64,000 nucleotides of DNA from contig NZ_AP025737.1 of NCBI RefSeq assembly GCF_023734115.1, positions 1,860,001 through 1,924,000 of the forward strand, written 5' to 3'. This stretch comes from Herbiconiux sp. L3-i23. Lineage in GTDB: Bacteria; Actinomycetota; Actinomycetes; Actinomycetales; Microbacteriaceae. How positions within the stretch are numbered: the stretch's first letter is position 1; the number at the start of each line of letters is the position of its first letter. This document shows, in pieces, positions 17,566 to 25,820 of the stretch. The notes beneath the pieces are model-generated. The model saw only the letters and a program-made list of their open reading frames with translations. It was not told the origin of the DNA and did no database searches. A program made the translations under genes and the position numbers.

Positions 17566-18867
17566 GTGAGAAGACGCAATCACAAGAGGCTTACAGTGGT
17601 GATCGGCGGTGCGCTCGTTCTGTCATTGACCGCGTGCGGCGGGTCGTCCGGCGCCGACACCAGCGGCGAGACTTCCGGCGCGGTGGAAGACCCGACGTCC
17701 CCCGTCACGATCACATTCGCCTCGTGGGTCGGCGAGAGCGAAGAGATGCAGTCGATCAAGGCCGCATTCGAGAAAGAACATCCCAACATCACGGTCGAGC
17801 TGCAGCAGGTTCCGGCTGACTCGATGACCCAGAAGCTGACGACCCAGATCGCGGGCAACAACCCGCCCGACGCGGCGTACATCGACTCGAGCACCGTCGC
17901 GAACTTCGCGGCGCGCAACGCGCTCGTCAACCTCGACAACTACATCGGACGTAGCGACGTCGTGGATCCCGACGCCTATGTGAAGGTCTTCCGAGACTTC
18001 GCCACCTACGACGACAGCCTCTACGGCCTTCCGATCGATGGCGAATCGACGGGCCTCTTCTACCGCACCGACATGTTCGAAGCTGCCGGCATCGCGACTC
18101 CGCCCACCACCTGGGAGGAGTACCGCGAGGCAGCCGAGAAGCTCACCGACCCGGCGAACAAGCAGTACGGCACCGCGATCTTCGCTCCCGAGGCGGCCTA
18201 CTACTGGTACCCGTGGCTCTGGCAGAACGGCGGGGACGTGCTCAACGAGGACGGAACCGAGATCGCCTTCAACTCCCCAGAGGGACTCGAGGCCGCCGAG
18301 TACTACGTCGAGCTGTCGGAGTTCGCGCCGCCGGACTACCTCAACTCGAACTCGTACGACGCCCGACTCGGCTTCTTCCAGGGCCAGATCGCGATGTACC
18401 CGGCGGGCGCCTGGTTCGCCGGCGTGATCGCCGAGGAGGCGCCCGACCTCGACGGCAAGTGGGCCACGGCCCCCCTGCCCGAGGGTTCGGAAGGGTGTGC
18501 GACCACGGTCGCGAGTGACACGCTCGTGATCTTCGAGGCGGCGGAGAACAAGGATGCCGCGTGGCAATGGATCGAGTACCTGCAGCAGCCCGAGAACATG
18601 GCGCTGCTCACCTACGAGGCCGAGGGCACTGTGCTCCCGACGACGACCGAGCTGCTCGAGTCGCCCGACCTCGTGGCGGCCAAGCCCGAGTTGGCGGGCT
18701 TCGCCGAGGCCATGGCCTGCGGTGAGAGCAACACCGTCGTGAACAAGGCGTGGCCGCAGATCGAGGAGGCGCTCAACATTCAGCTGGGCGCCGCCATGTA
18801 CGGCGACGTCACCGTGGAGGAGGCGCTCGAGAACGCCGCCGCCGAGGGACAGGAGCTGCTCGAGTAG
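17566..18867 (+). CDS. Sugar ABC transporter substrate-binding lipoprotein (orphan)
   Basis: About 433 aa. Basic N-terminus, hydrophobic core and lipobox LTAC, then an acidic serine-rich linker. The family-1 sugar-binding pattern is clear (FASWVGESEEMQSIKAAF, YGLPIDGESTGLFYRTDMF, GQIAMYPAGAW). Two adjacent GTG codons could start it; the one at 17566 has AAGGAG at 7-nt spacing, the one at 17563 only 4. No permease follows, and a terminator hairpin lies right after. A permease pair with a near-identical promoter but no binding protein is at 30587, so those are the likely partners. Confidence 0.9.
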   Translation: MRRRNHKRLTVVIGGALVLSLTACGGSSGADTSGETSGAVEDPTSPVTITFASWVGESEEMQSIKAAFEKEHPNITVELQQVPADSMTQKLTTQIAGNNPPDAAYIDSSTVANFAARNALVNLDNYIGRSDVVDPDAYVKVFRDFATYDDSLYGLPIDGESTGLFYRTDMFEAAGIATPPTTWEEYREAAEKLTDPANKQYGTAIFAPEAAYYWYPWLWQNGGDVLNEDGTEIAFNSPEGLEAAEYYVELSEFAPPDYLNSNSYDARLGFFQGQIAMYPAGAWFAGVIAEEAPDLDGKWATAPLPEGSEGCATTVASDTLVIFEAAENKDAAWQWIEYLQQPENMALLTYEAEGTVLPTTTELLESPDLVAAKPELAGFAEAMACGESNTVVNKAWPQIEEALNIQLGAAMYGDVTVEEALENAAAEGQELLE

Positions 18868-18882
18868 CAGCGAGAAAGACCA

Positions 18883-18915
18883 GGCGGGGGTGAGCACATC
18901 GTGCCCACCCCCGCT
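18883..18915 (+). terminator. Rho-independent-like terminator
   Basis: GCGGGGGTG-AGCAC-ATC-GTGC-CCACCCCCGC hairpin, 16 bp after the binding-protein stop. A separate 8-bp inverted repeat CCGGACGG/CCGTCCGG lies at 18924-18955. The rest of the gap up to 19095 shows no gene. Confidence 0.75.
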
Positions 18916-19095
18916 TCCGTCTGCCGGACGGCCAGGCGCGAAGCTGACCGTCCGGAGGATGAACCGAGCGATCCCAAGCAGAGGGTCACGTTTCAGAGAG
19001 GGGGCCCTGAGCGGGAATCGCTATGAACGGGGCATTCGGTACAGGCGACCTCCAACATTCGCGCGGATCGCGCGAGCAGCCCGCCTGCCCCGTTT

Positions 19096-19134
19096 GAGGA
19101 TCCTCTTACGGGCCCGGCTTCGAGCTCGTAATCT
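19096..19134 (+). promoter_or_regulatory. Cassette-style element A with leaderless promoter
   Basis: The shared element GAGGATCCTCTTACGGGC (19096-19113) supplies TTACGG as -35. A 17-bp spacer and TAATCT (19129-19134) follow, then 6 nt to the GTG. A leaderless transcript is implied. Confidence 0.65.
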
Positions 19135-19140
19135 GCGAGT

Positions 19141-19647
19141 GTGAACGTCGCCGAAGAGACACTGTTTGTCGTCGTCGCGACGCCGGACCCGCTCCCCGCA
19201 ACCATCGATCGCTCTCGGTGGCCCGCACACGTGACCATCGGTGGAAACTTCGCGGTCCTCGCCGAGGGCGAGACGCTTCTCCCGACGATCGTCCAGGTCG
19301 CGCTCGAGGATATTGCGGCGTTCACCGTGAGCCTCGGCGGCCTCGACTACTTCGGCGATGCTGGGCGTCTCCCAGTTCTTCTCGCGCCGCACGAATCGTT
19401 GAGTCGCATGCACAACACCCTCGCCGACGGTCTGGTTTCCGCGCCGGGCTTCCGGCCGGCCGAACCTGCGTACTGGCGTCACGGTTACCGTGCCCACCTG
19501 ACCTTGGCCGAAAACGTGGAGCTACGCGAGGGCGATGAGCTGCACATCGAACGAGTAGCACTGCTCTCGCTGACCGGCTCAAAGGCGCTGCGCCGGTGCC
19601 AGTGGATGCTGCCCGCGACCCTCGCAGCGCGCCCTCTTGTGCCGTAG
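19141..19647 (+). CDS. 2'-5' RNA ligase-like / 2H phosphoesterase
   Basis: 168 aa with two H-x-T motifs, AHVTIGGNF at about residue 28 and RAHLTLAEN at about 120, which is the hallmark of the 2H phosphoesterase superfamily (LigT/2'-5' RNA ligase-like). Such proteins cleave or form 2',5' or cyclic phosphate bonds, and the physiological substrate of most is unknown. It is the first unit of a same-strand array of small enzymes, with its own leaderless promoter. The next array element starts at the base after its TAG stop. Confidence 0.8.
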   Translation: MNVAEETLFVVVATPDPLPATIDRSRWPAHVTIGGNFAVLAEGETLLPTIVQVALEDIAAFTVSLGGLDYFGDAGRLPVLLAPHESLSRMHNTLADGLVSAPGFRPAEPAYWRHGYRAHLTLAENVELREGDELHIERVALLSLTGSKALRRCQWMLPATLAARPLVP

Positions 19648-19686
19648 GAGGTTCCTCTTACAGTAGATCTGTCCTCTATGTAGGGT
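19648..19686 (+). promoter_or_regulatory. Cassette-style element B with leaderless promoter
   Basis: GAGGTTCCTCTTACAG (19648-19663) begins directly after the preceding TAG. TTACAG as -35, 17-bp spacer, TAGGGT (19681-19686), then 6 nt to the GTG. The geometry is the same as element A. Confidence 0.65.
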
Positions 19687-19692
19687 CGCGTT

Positions 19693-20883
19693 GTGCGGCC
19701 GACCACACTCCAGATCGCAGACCGTAATCTCCACGCGTTCGTGGAACTCGCGGGCATCCGCGAACCTGTAGCCGCACCTATGGAGCGCACCAGCGGGACT
19801 CTCGCGGGACTCGCAGTCGGAGTCAAGGACGTCATACGCGTTGACGGCTTCCCGACTCGGGCCGGTTCACGGCTGCCCGTTCATCTGTTCGACGGCACAC
19901 AAGCCTCCGCTGTTGATCGGCTGATCGCGGCGGGCGCCACAGTGGCTGGAAAGACCGTGACCGCGGAGTTTGCCCTGACCGCCCCTGGGGCGACGCTCAA
20001 TCCACTCGACCCGGCTCGCACACCGGGCGGATCCAGCAGCGGCTCAGCGGCGGCAGTGGCCGCGGGACTCGTACCTCTTGCACTTGGTACGCAGACAGTC
20101 GGGTCCGTCATCCGGCCCGCCGCGTTCTGCGGGGTAGTCGGATTCCGTCCAACCAAGGGCGCGTTTCCGGGTGACGGACTGATTCACAACTCCCCAACCC
20201 TCGACACCATCGGCGTCTTCGCCCCCGACGTTGCCTCCGTGACGACCGCGTCGCGTGTTCTCGCCGGATGGGACGAGGTAAATAACAGCGAGCCGGCCGA
20301 GCTGCCTGCGCTTGCCGTGCCGGGTGGGTCCTACCTCGACGCGCTCACGGCAGAGGGCGCAGAGGCGTTCGACCTTCACATCACGAAGTTGCGGCAAGCC
20401 GGCTATCAGGTCACTCAAGTTGACCTTCCCTGCGAGCTCAGAGAGCTCGACCGGCAGCTCAACGTGCTGCAGCGGTACGAGCTGGCACAGGTGCACGCCT
20501 CCTGGTTCCCGGCTTTCCGGGATCTGTATCGTCCGGAGAGTGCCCGAGCGGTGGAGGAAGGCCAGGCAATCACGGCGGACCAATACCAGTCGTCGCTCGT
20601 CTGGCGGGACATATACCGCGCCAAGCTGCGCGATCTGATGGAACACCGGCACATCGACGTGTGGGTGTCGCCGAGCGCTCCGGGCCTTGCCCCGCTCGGG
20701 CTGGCGAGCACCGGCTCAGCGGTCATGTCTGCACCATTCAGCCTGGCCGGGCTCCCGGCGATCAGCCTGCCCGCGCGCGGCCCCTCAACAAGCCTGCCCT
20801 TCGGTGTGCAGTTCGCGGCAGGAGAGGGCCAAGACCGCTACCTCCTCTCGGTCAGCGAGGCCCTACAGTGGGCCATCGCCTGA
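19693..20883 (+). CDS. Amidase (amidase signature family)
   Basis: 396 aa. The Ser-Ser-Lys triad is visible: Lys in AVGVKDVI (about residue 45), the GGSSSGSAAAVAAG serine loop (about 112) and TVGSVIRPAAFCG (about 137). This matches cytoplasmic amidases of the GatA/AtzF type, shorter than GatA (about 480 aa). No gatB or gatC is nearby, so it is not the tRNA amidotransferase. Probably hydrolyses a small amide. It has its own leaderless promoter within the array. Confidence 0.85.
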   Translation: MRPTTLQIADRNLHAFVELAGIREPVAAPMERTSGTLAGLAVGVKDVIRVDGFPTRAGSRLPVHLFDGTQASAVDRLIAAGATVAGKTVTAEFALTAPGATLNPLDPARTPGGSSSGSAAAVAAGLVPLALGTQTVGSVIRPAAFCGVVGFRPTKGAFPGDGLIHNSPTLDTIGVFAPDVASVTTASRVLAGWDEVNNSEPAELPALAVPGGSYLDALTAEGAEAFDLHITKLRQAGYQVTQVDLPCELRELDRQLNVLQRYELAQVHASWFPAFRDLYRPESARAVEEGQAITADQYQSSLVWRDIYRAKLRDLMEHRHIDVWVSPSAPGLAPLGLASTGSAVMSAPFSLAGLPAISLPARGPSTSLPFGVQFAAGEGQDRYLLSVSEALQWAIA

Positions 20884-20935
20884 CGAGGAGCGTCGTCCGA
20901 CTGCGCGCGCATCAGCGCCCGCAACAGTCTTTGCA

Positions 20936-20964
20936 TTGGGCACTGCGCGAGGGGGCTCTAGGGT
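20936..20964 (+). promoter_or_regulatory. Leaderless promoter of the AGE-kinase unit
   Basis: TTGGGC (20936-20941), 17-bp spacer, TAGGGT (20959-20964), then 7 nt to an ATG at 20972. Unlike the other array units this gap lacks a clear GGATCCTC element. Confidence 0.55.
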
Positions 20965-20971
20965 TGCGCTC

Positions 20972-22122
20972 ATGTCGATGGGCGGCTCGAGTGGGTGGGA
21001 GTTCCGCCGCTGGGCGATCGAGATGGCGTTGCCGCTGTGGTCGACCAATGGATACGACCCATTCCGACGACGTTTCGCCGATCAGCTTTCCCTCGCCGGC
21101 GACCCCATTCAGGCTGCGTCCCGGACGATGGTCCGGCCCGGCAGGTCAGCGTCTTTGCTCTCGCCGCTCGCCGCGGGTGGGCCGACTCCCGCGACCTGGC
21201 TGTTGAGGCCGGCGCTGCACTGATCGATGACTACTGGGCCGCCGACGGACAACCCGGGTGGGTGTTCTCGCTGGACCCGTCGGGCACGATCGCTGATGGT
21301 CGGCGCGATCTCTACGCGCACGCGTTCGCGCTGTTCGCGCTCGGCGGCCTCCTAAAGCTCGACCCCGGCAACGCCGGATACCTTCACGCGGTCGGCGTGA
21401 CAACGCGGTTTCTCGATGAACACTTCGCTGATGTTCAGTGCGGCGGCTATTGGGACGCTCTCCCCCGCCCTGACGCGTTGCGGCGCCAGAACCCACACAT
21501 GCATCTCCTCGAGGCGTGGCTCGAGCTCTTCGAAGCAACCGAGAACCCGCAGTCCCTCGAACGCGCCGACGACCTCGTCGCTCTCGCCACAAGCCACTTC
21601 ATTGACACAGGCTCGGGAGCGTTACGCGAGTTCTACCGCGACGACTGGAGCGTGCATCCCTCCCTCGGCCACGGATCAGTGGAACCGGGACACCAAATGG
21701 AATGGGCCTGGCTCCTCCGCCGCTATCAGAGCCTCGGTGGCGCGATCGACGATCTCCCGGTCGCGGCACTCATCGCCGCAGCTGTCATCACGGGCATCGA
21801 CCAGACGACCGGCCGGGTGATTGATGGAACCGGAGAGGACGGCGCCGCTAACATCCACTCGAGTAGAAGCTGGCCCTACTGCGAATCGATCAAGGCGCTC
21901 TCGCTCGAATCAGCCGCGGCCACGGATGACCACGGCGACCTCATCGACCTGCTCTGGGACCGCCTGCTCCGCCTCTACTGCCGACCAGAGCTTCGCGGAG
22001 GCTGGATCGACCGGCTCGACCAGAACGACGATCCGATCAGCACGACCATGCCGGCGAGCACTCTCTACCACCTGATGCACGCGCTTTCAGAGTGGAAGCA
22101 GGCAGCCCCGAGGCCCTCATGA
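20972..22122 (+). pseudogene. N-acylglucosamine 2-epimerase/mannose isomerase-like gene with a -1 frameshift
   Basis: The N-terminal part (FRRWAIEMALPLWSTNGYDP) is read from the ATG at 20972, but homology moves to another frame after TMVR. There the family pattern ARQVSVFALAARRGW continues to the stop at 22120-22122. Restoring one G in the GG run at 21135-21136 joins both parts into about 383 codons, the usual length for this alpha/alpha-barrel family. Catalytic His candidates in NPHMHLLEA and the C-terminal region are intact. Either a recent mutation or a missed base in sequencing. The stop overlaps the next ATG (ATGA). Confidence 0.8.
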
Positions 22123-22700
22123 CGCCCGCGACCGTTGGGGGCCGCGTCCCGTACATCGTTCTGGTCGTTGGGCGCCCAGCATCAGGCAAAAGCACGATCA
22201 GCGCGGCGGTCGCCGAACGCTTCAACCTTCCCCTCCTATCGAAAGACGCACTCAAGGAGCTGCTGTTCGACCACCTCGGTAGCGGCGACCGTGCGCGATC
22301 CATCGAGTTGGGCCGAACCGCCTTCGCCCTCCTGGACCACTTGATCCACCTGCAGCTCCAATCCGGAGCACCGTTCCTCGTCGACGCTGCCTATGACGCC
22401 CAGATCGAGAACGAGAAGTTCCGGGCGTGGCAGCAGGAATTCGGCTTCATCGCCGTGCAGGTGCACTGCACCGCCCCAATCGACGAGCTGATGCGCCGTT
22501 TCATCGTGCGGGCGCAGGACGGGACCCGCCACAGCGGCCACGCCGACCACGACTCGATCGACGAGTACCGCCGATCACTATCCGACGATCGCCACGAAAC
22601 GCTCGACCTCGATGGGCCGATCGTAAAATACGACTTCACTGTCACCACTACCGCTGACCTCCTGGAAGAACTGGTCGCCGTGATGGGCACTCACCCGTAG
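22119..22700 (+). CDS. P-loop kinase-like ATPase
   Basis: 193 aa. Walker A GRPASGKST at about residue 18, then the KDALKELLF pattern and a hydrophobic Walker-B-like PFLVDAAYD, as in small zeta-toxin/ChvE-like or AAA_33 kinases that phosphorylate small molecules. Its ATG overlaps the TGA of the epimerase gene, so the two are co-translated. A sugar produced by the epimerase could be its substrate, which is inference. Confidence 0.8.
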   Translation: MTPATVGGRVPYIVLVVGRPASGKSTISAAVAERFNLPLLSKDALKELLFDHLGSGDRARSIELGRTAFALLDHLIHLQLQSGAPFLVDAAYDAQIENEKFRAWQQEFGFIAVQVHCTAPIDELMRRFIVRAQDGTRHSGHADHDSIDEYRRSLSDDRHETLDLDGPIVKYDFTVTTTADLLEELVAVMGTHP

Positions 22701-22716
22701 CTCACGTCCCGCGAAC

Positions 22717-22771
22717 GGATCCTCCTACGGACAGAGCGCGAGAGGCGAAGCAGCCCGTTCTTCAGTACCGT
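22717..22771 (+). promoter_or_regulatory. Cassette-style element C with leaderless promoter
   Basis: GGATCCTCCTACGGAC (22717-22732) begins 16 bp after the preceding stop. TACCGT (22766-22771) ends 6 nt before the ATG. A GAACGG/CCGTTC inverted repeat flanks the interior. No good -35 lies 17 bp upstream of TACCGT. Confidence 0.6.
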
Positions 22772-22777
22772 CTGGTC

Positions 22778-23128
22778 ATGACGAACGACTTCGATGGATT
22801 GAGAACAGCAGCGCTAGCGGTTGCCTCCTCCTACGACGAACTCAGTGCACGGACCACCGGCCGCCCCTGGACCAATCAGGAATTTGCTCTCGGCCTGATG
22901 GGCGACGTCGGAGACCTGGCAAAGATCGTGATGACCCTCGAGGGCACCCGCCGCATCGACGGGATCGAGTTGAGAGATCTCGAGCACGAGCTCTGCGACG
23001 TCATGTGGTCGTGCCTTGTCCTCGCAAATAGATACGGGCTTGATCTCGGCGAGGCCTTTCCTCGCCAAATGACGGACCTCCTGCGTCACATTGAGAGCAT
23101 CACGCCCAACATGAGCGGCACTCCATGA
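22778..23128 (+). CDS. MazG-like nucleotide pyrophosphohydrolase
   Basis: 116 aa, all-alpha. The region GLMGDVGDLAKIVMTLEG and then LEHELCDVMWSCLVLANR resembles the MazG fold, whose EExxE...ExxD acidic sites bind Mg and hydrolyse noncanonical NTPs. Only part of the acidic set is present (E-H-E-L-C-D), so substrate range or activity may differ. The ATG has a TACCGT hexamer 6 nt upstream. Its stop overlaps the following HIT gene's ATG. Confidence 0.7.
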   Translation: MTNDFDGLRTAALAVASSYDELSARTTGRPWTNQEFALGLMGDVGDLAKIVMTLEGTRRIDGIELRDLEHELCDVMWSCLVLANRYGLDLGEAFPRQMTDLLRHIESITPNMSGTP

Positions 23129-23562
23129 AAGACCGGGACGAGCCCAAGCGCTGCGTCTTCTGCGATCTCATTCGAGAGGACTCGGCAACTTGGGTCGCAG
23201 TCGAAAGCGACGCCGTGGCCTTCAAACCGCTTCCGGAAGACACTCTCGCGCCGGGTCACACCCTGGTCATCCCGAGGGAACATCGAGAAGGACTATTTGG
23301 GCCTAATGACTTAGAGCTCGCCTTGGTGCTATCTCTAGTGCGACGGGTAGCAGAAGCGATGCGGCATCAGCTTGGCAGCAGCGGCACGGTCTTGTTGCAA
23401 GCAAGCGGACCTGACTCCGGTGGCTCTGTTGCCCACCTCCATTTCCATGTCGTCCCGTGCTGGCCCGATGACGAAGCAACGTTCTGGCCGGACGGCCGAT
23501 CAGCACACGCGATCGAGGGCGACCCCTATGCCGCGATGCGCCACGCCCTCTCACTCCCGTAA
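23125..23562 (+). CDS. HIT family hydrolase
   Basis: 145 aa. The histidine triad is AHLHFHVVP near residue 110. An N-terminal zinc-type pair (CVFCDLI) and the substrate loop (LAPGHTLVIPREHREG) match the Hint/Fhit superfamily of nucleoside phosphoramidases and dinucleotide hydrolases. Translationally coupled to the MazG-like protein, so the pair may act on abnormal nucleotides. Confidence 0.9.
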   Translation: MKDRDEPKRCVFCDLIREDSATWVAVESDAVAFKPLPEDTLAPGHTLVIPREHREGLFGPNDLELALVLSLVRRVAEAMRHQLGSSGTVLLQASGPDSGGSVAHLHFHVVPCWPDDEATFWPDGRSAHAIEGDPYAAMRHALSLP

Positions 23563-23564
23563 GG

Positions 23565-23609
23565 GGATCCTCCTACGGACACGCCGCGCGAGCCGCAGAT
23601 CGCTACCCT
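23565..23609 (+). promoter_or_regulatory. Cassette-style element D with leaderless promoter
   Basis: GGATCCTCCTACGGAC (23565-23580), identical over 16 bp to element C, begins 2 bp after the preceding TAA. TACCCT (23604-23609) ends 6 nt before the ATG. Confidence 0.65.
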
Positions 23610-23615
23610 TCGTCT

Positions 23616-24281
23616 ATGCCCCTCGCCCTCGTCACTGGCGCCGCGCGCACGAACAGCATCGCCGCGGGCGTAGTCACCCGGCTCAAGAAGGACGGATGGA
23701 CGGTAGTCACCAGCGACCTAAACTCAGGTGACGCCCCTTGCGACCTGTCGACCGCGGACGGCCCTGACGCCCTCATCGAACGGGTGTCCCGCGAACACGG
23801 GCGCATTGGCGCTCTGATTCTCAGCCACGCACACGACGTCGAGACCGGAGTGCTCGACACCACCGCGGAAAGCTTCGACCGGCACGTCGCCGTCAACGCA
23901 CGCGCATCATTGCTGCTCATTGCAGCATTCGCGCGACAGACCGACGAAACTGGCGGAGCCATCGTCGCGTTCACGAGCGACCACACCACAGGCAACCTGC
24001 CGTACGGCGCCTCAAAGGGCGCACTCGACCGCATCGTCACTTCCGCCGCCCGCGAGCTTGGACCCCGACATATCTCGGCCAATGTCGTGAACCCGGGACC
24101 CATCGCCACCGGCTGGATGGACGCCGACCTTCGGGTAACCCTCGCGACGGAACATCCGCTCGGCCGTCTCGGAACACCATCCGATATCGCGGCCGTTGTG
24201 GCGTTCTTGGTCTCACCCGAAGGCCGGTGGGTATCTGGTCAACTCCTCAACACCGACGGAGCGTTCTCCGCGCAATTCTGA
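23616..24281 (+). CDS. SDR family oxidoreductase
   Basis: 221 aa short-chain dehydrogenase. The nucleotide-binding loop is LVTGAARTNSIAAG, a variant of TGxxxGIG. The catalytic Tyr-Lys pair is in LPYGASKGALDR and the C-terminal PG motif is in NVVNPGPIATGWM. The typical N-A-G central motif is replaced by LSHAHD. Likely reduces or oxidises a small carbonyl or hydroxyl compound. It is a single-gene unit in the array with its own leaderless promoter. Confidence 0.88.
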   Translation: MPLALVTGAARTNSIAAGVVTRLKKDGWTVVTSDLNSGDAPCDLSTADGPDALIERVSREHGRIGALILSHAHDVETGVLDTTAESFDRHVAVNARASLLLIAAFARQTDETGGAIVAFTSDHTTGNLPYGASKGALDRIVTSAARELGPRHISANVVNPGPIATGWMDADLRVTLATEHPLGRLGTPSDIAAVVAFLVSPEGRWVSGQLLNTDGAFSAQF

Positions 24282-24291
24282 CCCGGTTGAC

Positions 24292-24360
24292 GATCCCGTT
24301 ACGGGACCCGCTACGTGGCCCCCTTCTCCTCCCCCGCGGCGCAGTCGAACCGCCTAGTGT
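24292..24360 (+). promoter_or_regulatory. Cassette-style element E with leaderless promoter
   Basis: GATCCCGTTACGGGAC (24292-24307), an almost palindromic variant of the array element, begins 10 bp after the preceding stop. TAGTGT (24355-24360) ends 6 nt before the GTG. Confidence 0.6.
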
Positions 24361-24366
24361 GCACGT

Positions 24367-25062
24367 GTGCGGAACGAAATCGATCATGTCGAAGCGATCG
24401 ATGCGACCGCCGACCACTCTGGAGCAGAAGCTCACCTCTGCGCGTTGGGCTGGACCGTGTGCGGTCGGGGTGATTGGGCAATCGCCCTTCGGTCACCGTC
24501 CAAGCAGTTAGCTGCACGGATCAGCCCGTTCGACCCCACTGCAGCGTTCACAGCCGATCTCTACCGGGCCGGCCGCCACACCGGCTGGTTTCCGACACTC
24601 TTCCTCGAACGTTCACTAGCCGGCGGCGCCAACCTGCTCCTCATGGAGTTCCTGCACCCCGCGGACCCGGCCGTTGGAATGGAAGTGCACCGGCGCCGGC
24701 GGGAGAAGGATCCCGGCATAAAGAACGCCGCAGACCTGATCGAACAGGTGCACGCCGATGCCTCGCGCACGCTCCCGTGGTGCGGCCCGATCGACGACAA
24801 CCCCGCGAACATCACGACCAGCGCCGACGGCTCGCCGCGGATCACCGACCCCTACTACGCCGCCGGCCCGGCACTCTATGGCGCCATTCTCGACGCACCA
24901 CTCGAGGTCGCCCGCACGATCCCCGCCGCACAGCGCCAGCACATCCTCGAGATCCCGATGGACAGTACCGGCCGGTGGGAACAGCAGCAGGTCGCGAAAA
25001 TGCGCGACAACCTCGCGCGTGCCGACGCCGCCCTTGGCCACGATCGGACCATCGGCACCTGA
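24367..25062 (+). CDS. Phosphotransferase-like protein of unknown function
   Basis: 231 aa, not firmly recognised. The middle part has a catalytic-loop-like GPIDDNPANI followed by RITDPYYAAG, which recalls the D-x-x-x-x-N and D-x-D elements of aminoglycoside phosphotransferase-like kinases. No N-terminal P-loop or clear ATP-binding Lys is visible. GTG start with TAGTGT 6 nt upstream. It is the last rightward unit of the array; a degenerate copy of the array element (25094-25111) follows its stop. Confidence 0.6.
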   Translation: MRNEIDHVEAIDATADHSGAEAHLCALGWTVCGRGDWAIALRSPSKQLAARISPFDPTAAFTADLYRAGRHTGWFPTLFLERSLAGGANLLLMEFLHPADPAVGMEVHRRRREKDPGIKNAADLIEQVHADASRTLPWCGPIDDNPANITTSADGSPRITDPYYAAGPALYGAILDAPLEVARTIPAAQRQHILEIPMDSTGRWEQQQVAKMRDNLARADAALGHDRTIGT

Positions 25063-25093
25063 TCCGGCCAAGTGCGCCCAAGCGTTCCGCATA

Positions 25094-25111
25094 CGGATCC
25101 CCAACGGACGG
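25094..25111. repeat. Degenerate array element after the last cassette gene
   Basis: CGGATCCCCAACGGACGG resembles CGGATCCTCCTACGGACAG of element C with one indel. It marks the right end of the array, between the phosphotransferase-like gene and the convergent kinase gene. Confidence 0.45.
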
Positions 25112-25114
25112 TTT

Positions 25115-25651
25115 CTAGCCGCGGAGGACCGTGGCGGCGATCTGCTCGGCAGCCTCGGGCGCCGGGGCGCTGGTTGTGTCGACGACGTAGGCATCGGCGT
25201 GCAGCCAGGTCCGGGCAGCCTCTGCGTACTTGTCGAGGTGAGCGAACCGGAACGTCGAGGGTCCCAGGTCCGGATCGTTCTGGATGCGGGCGCGCAACGT
25301 CGCCTGATCGGCGTGAAGCACGAAGTGATGCACGAGGATCTCGTACTTAGCGAGACCGGCGCAGATTTCCCGCCAGTAGCCCTCGACCAACACTGTCATG
25401 GGCATCACGAGCGTTCCGCCCGTGTACTCGAGCAGGCGACACGCTGTCTCGACAACGAGAGGGCGCCAGGGGTCCCAATGCTGGAAGTTGTCCGTAGGTG
25501 GCAGCCCCGGTTTGACGTCCATGAGCACTTCGCCGACCTTCTCGGCGTCGAAGATCCGGGAGTCCGGGAGTAGCTGCTGCACGAGCTTACTGGTCGTGGT
25601 CTTCCCCGCGCCGTGCGTGCCGTTGAGCCAGACGATCATCGGTTCCGACAT
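25115..25651 (-). CDS. P-loop nucleotide/small-molecule kinase
   Basis: 178 aa. Walker A LNGTHGAGKTTTSK at residues 9-22. A Walker-B-like TLVMPMTVLVEGYW and late Arg residues (LRARIQNDPD) fit the AAA_33/shikimate-kinase-like P-loop kinases. It is on the opposite strand to the array and convergent with it. The ATG at 25651 is the first Met that leaves a normal N-terminus; the frame is open further upstream into relic DNA. Substrate unknown. Confidence 0.8.
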   Translation of the reverse strand: MSEPMIVWLNGTHGAGKTTTSKLVQQLLPDSRIFDAEKVGEVLMDVKPGLPPTDNFQHWDPWRPLVVETACRLLEYTGGTLVMPMTVLVEGYWREICAGLAKYEILVHHFVLHADQATLRARIQNDPDLGPSTFRFAHLDKYAEAARTWLHADAYVVDTTSAPAPEAAEQIAATVLRG

Positions 25652-25730
25652 GCCGCGAGAGTACCTGTTGGGCGGCGCTCCGTCGCCGCTCGCGAGCGGA
25701 AATCGCGTCCCGGAACGGGCCGTGGGGAGC

Positions 25731-25799
25731 GCGAGGGGTCCGCCCCTCGCGGCCGGCCCTCGGGTCGGCCGCCGCGCCCGGACGGGTGGCCGACCCGAG
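25731..25799. terminator. Two strong inverted repeats in a 170-bp gap
   Basis: GCGAGGGG-TCCG-CCCCTCGC (25731-25750) and CTCGGGTCGGCC / GGCCGACCCGAG (25759-25770 and 25788-25799). Both are perfect and could end transcription from the relic gene on the right. Nothing else is seen between 25652 and 25820. Confidence 0.5.
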
Positions 25800-25820
25800 T
25801 AACCGGGGCGGCGGTGCTCG

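Noticed and set aside
19096-25111. Classical integron
   Set aside because: No IntI gene in the window and no GTTRRRY/RYYYAAC pairs at the expected positions; kept only as a cassette-like array.
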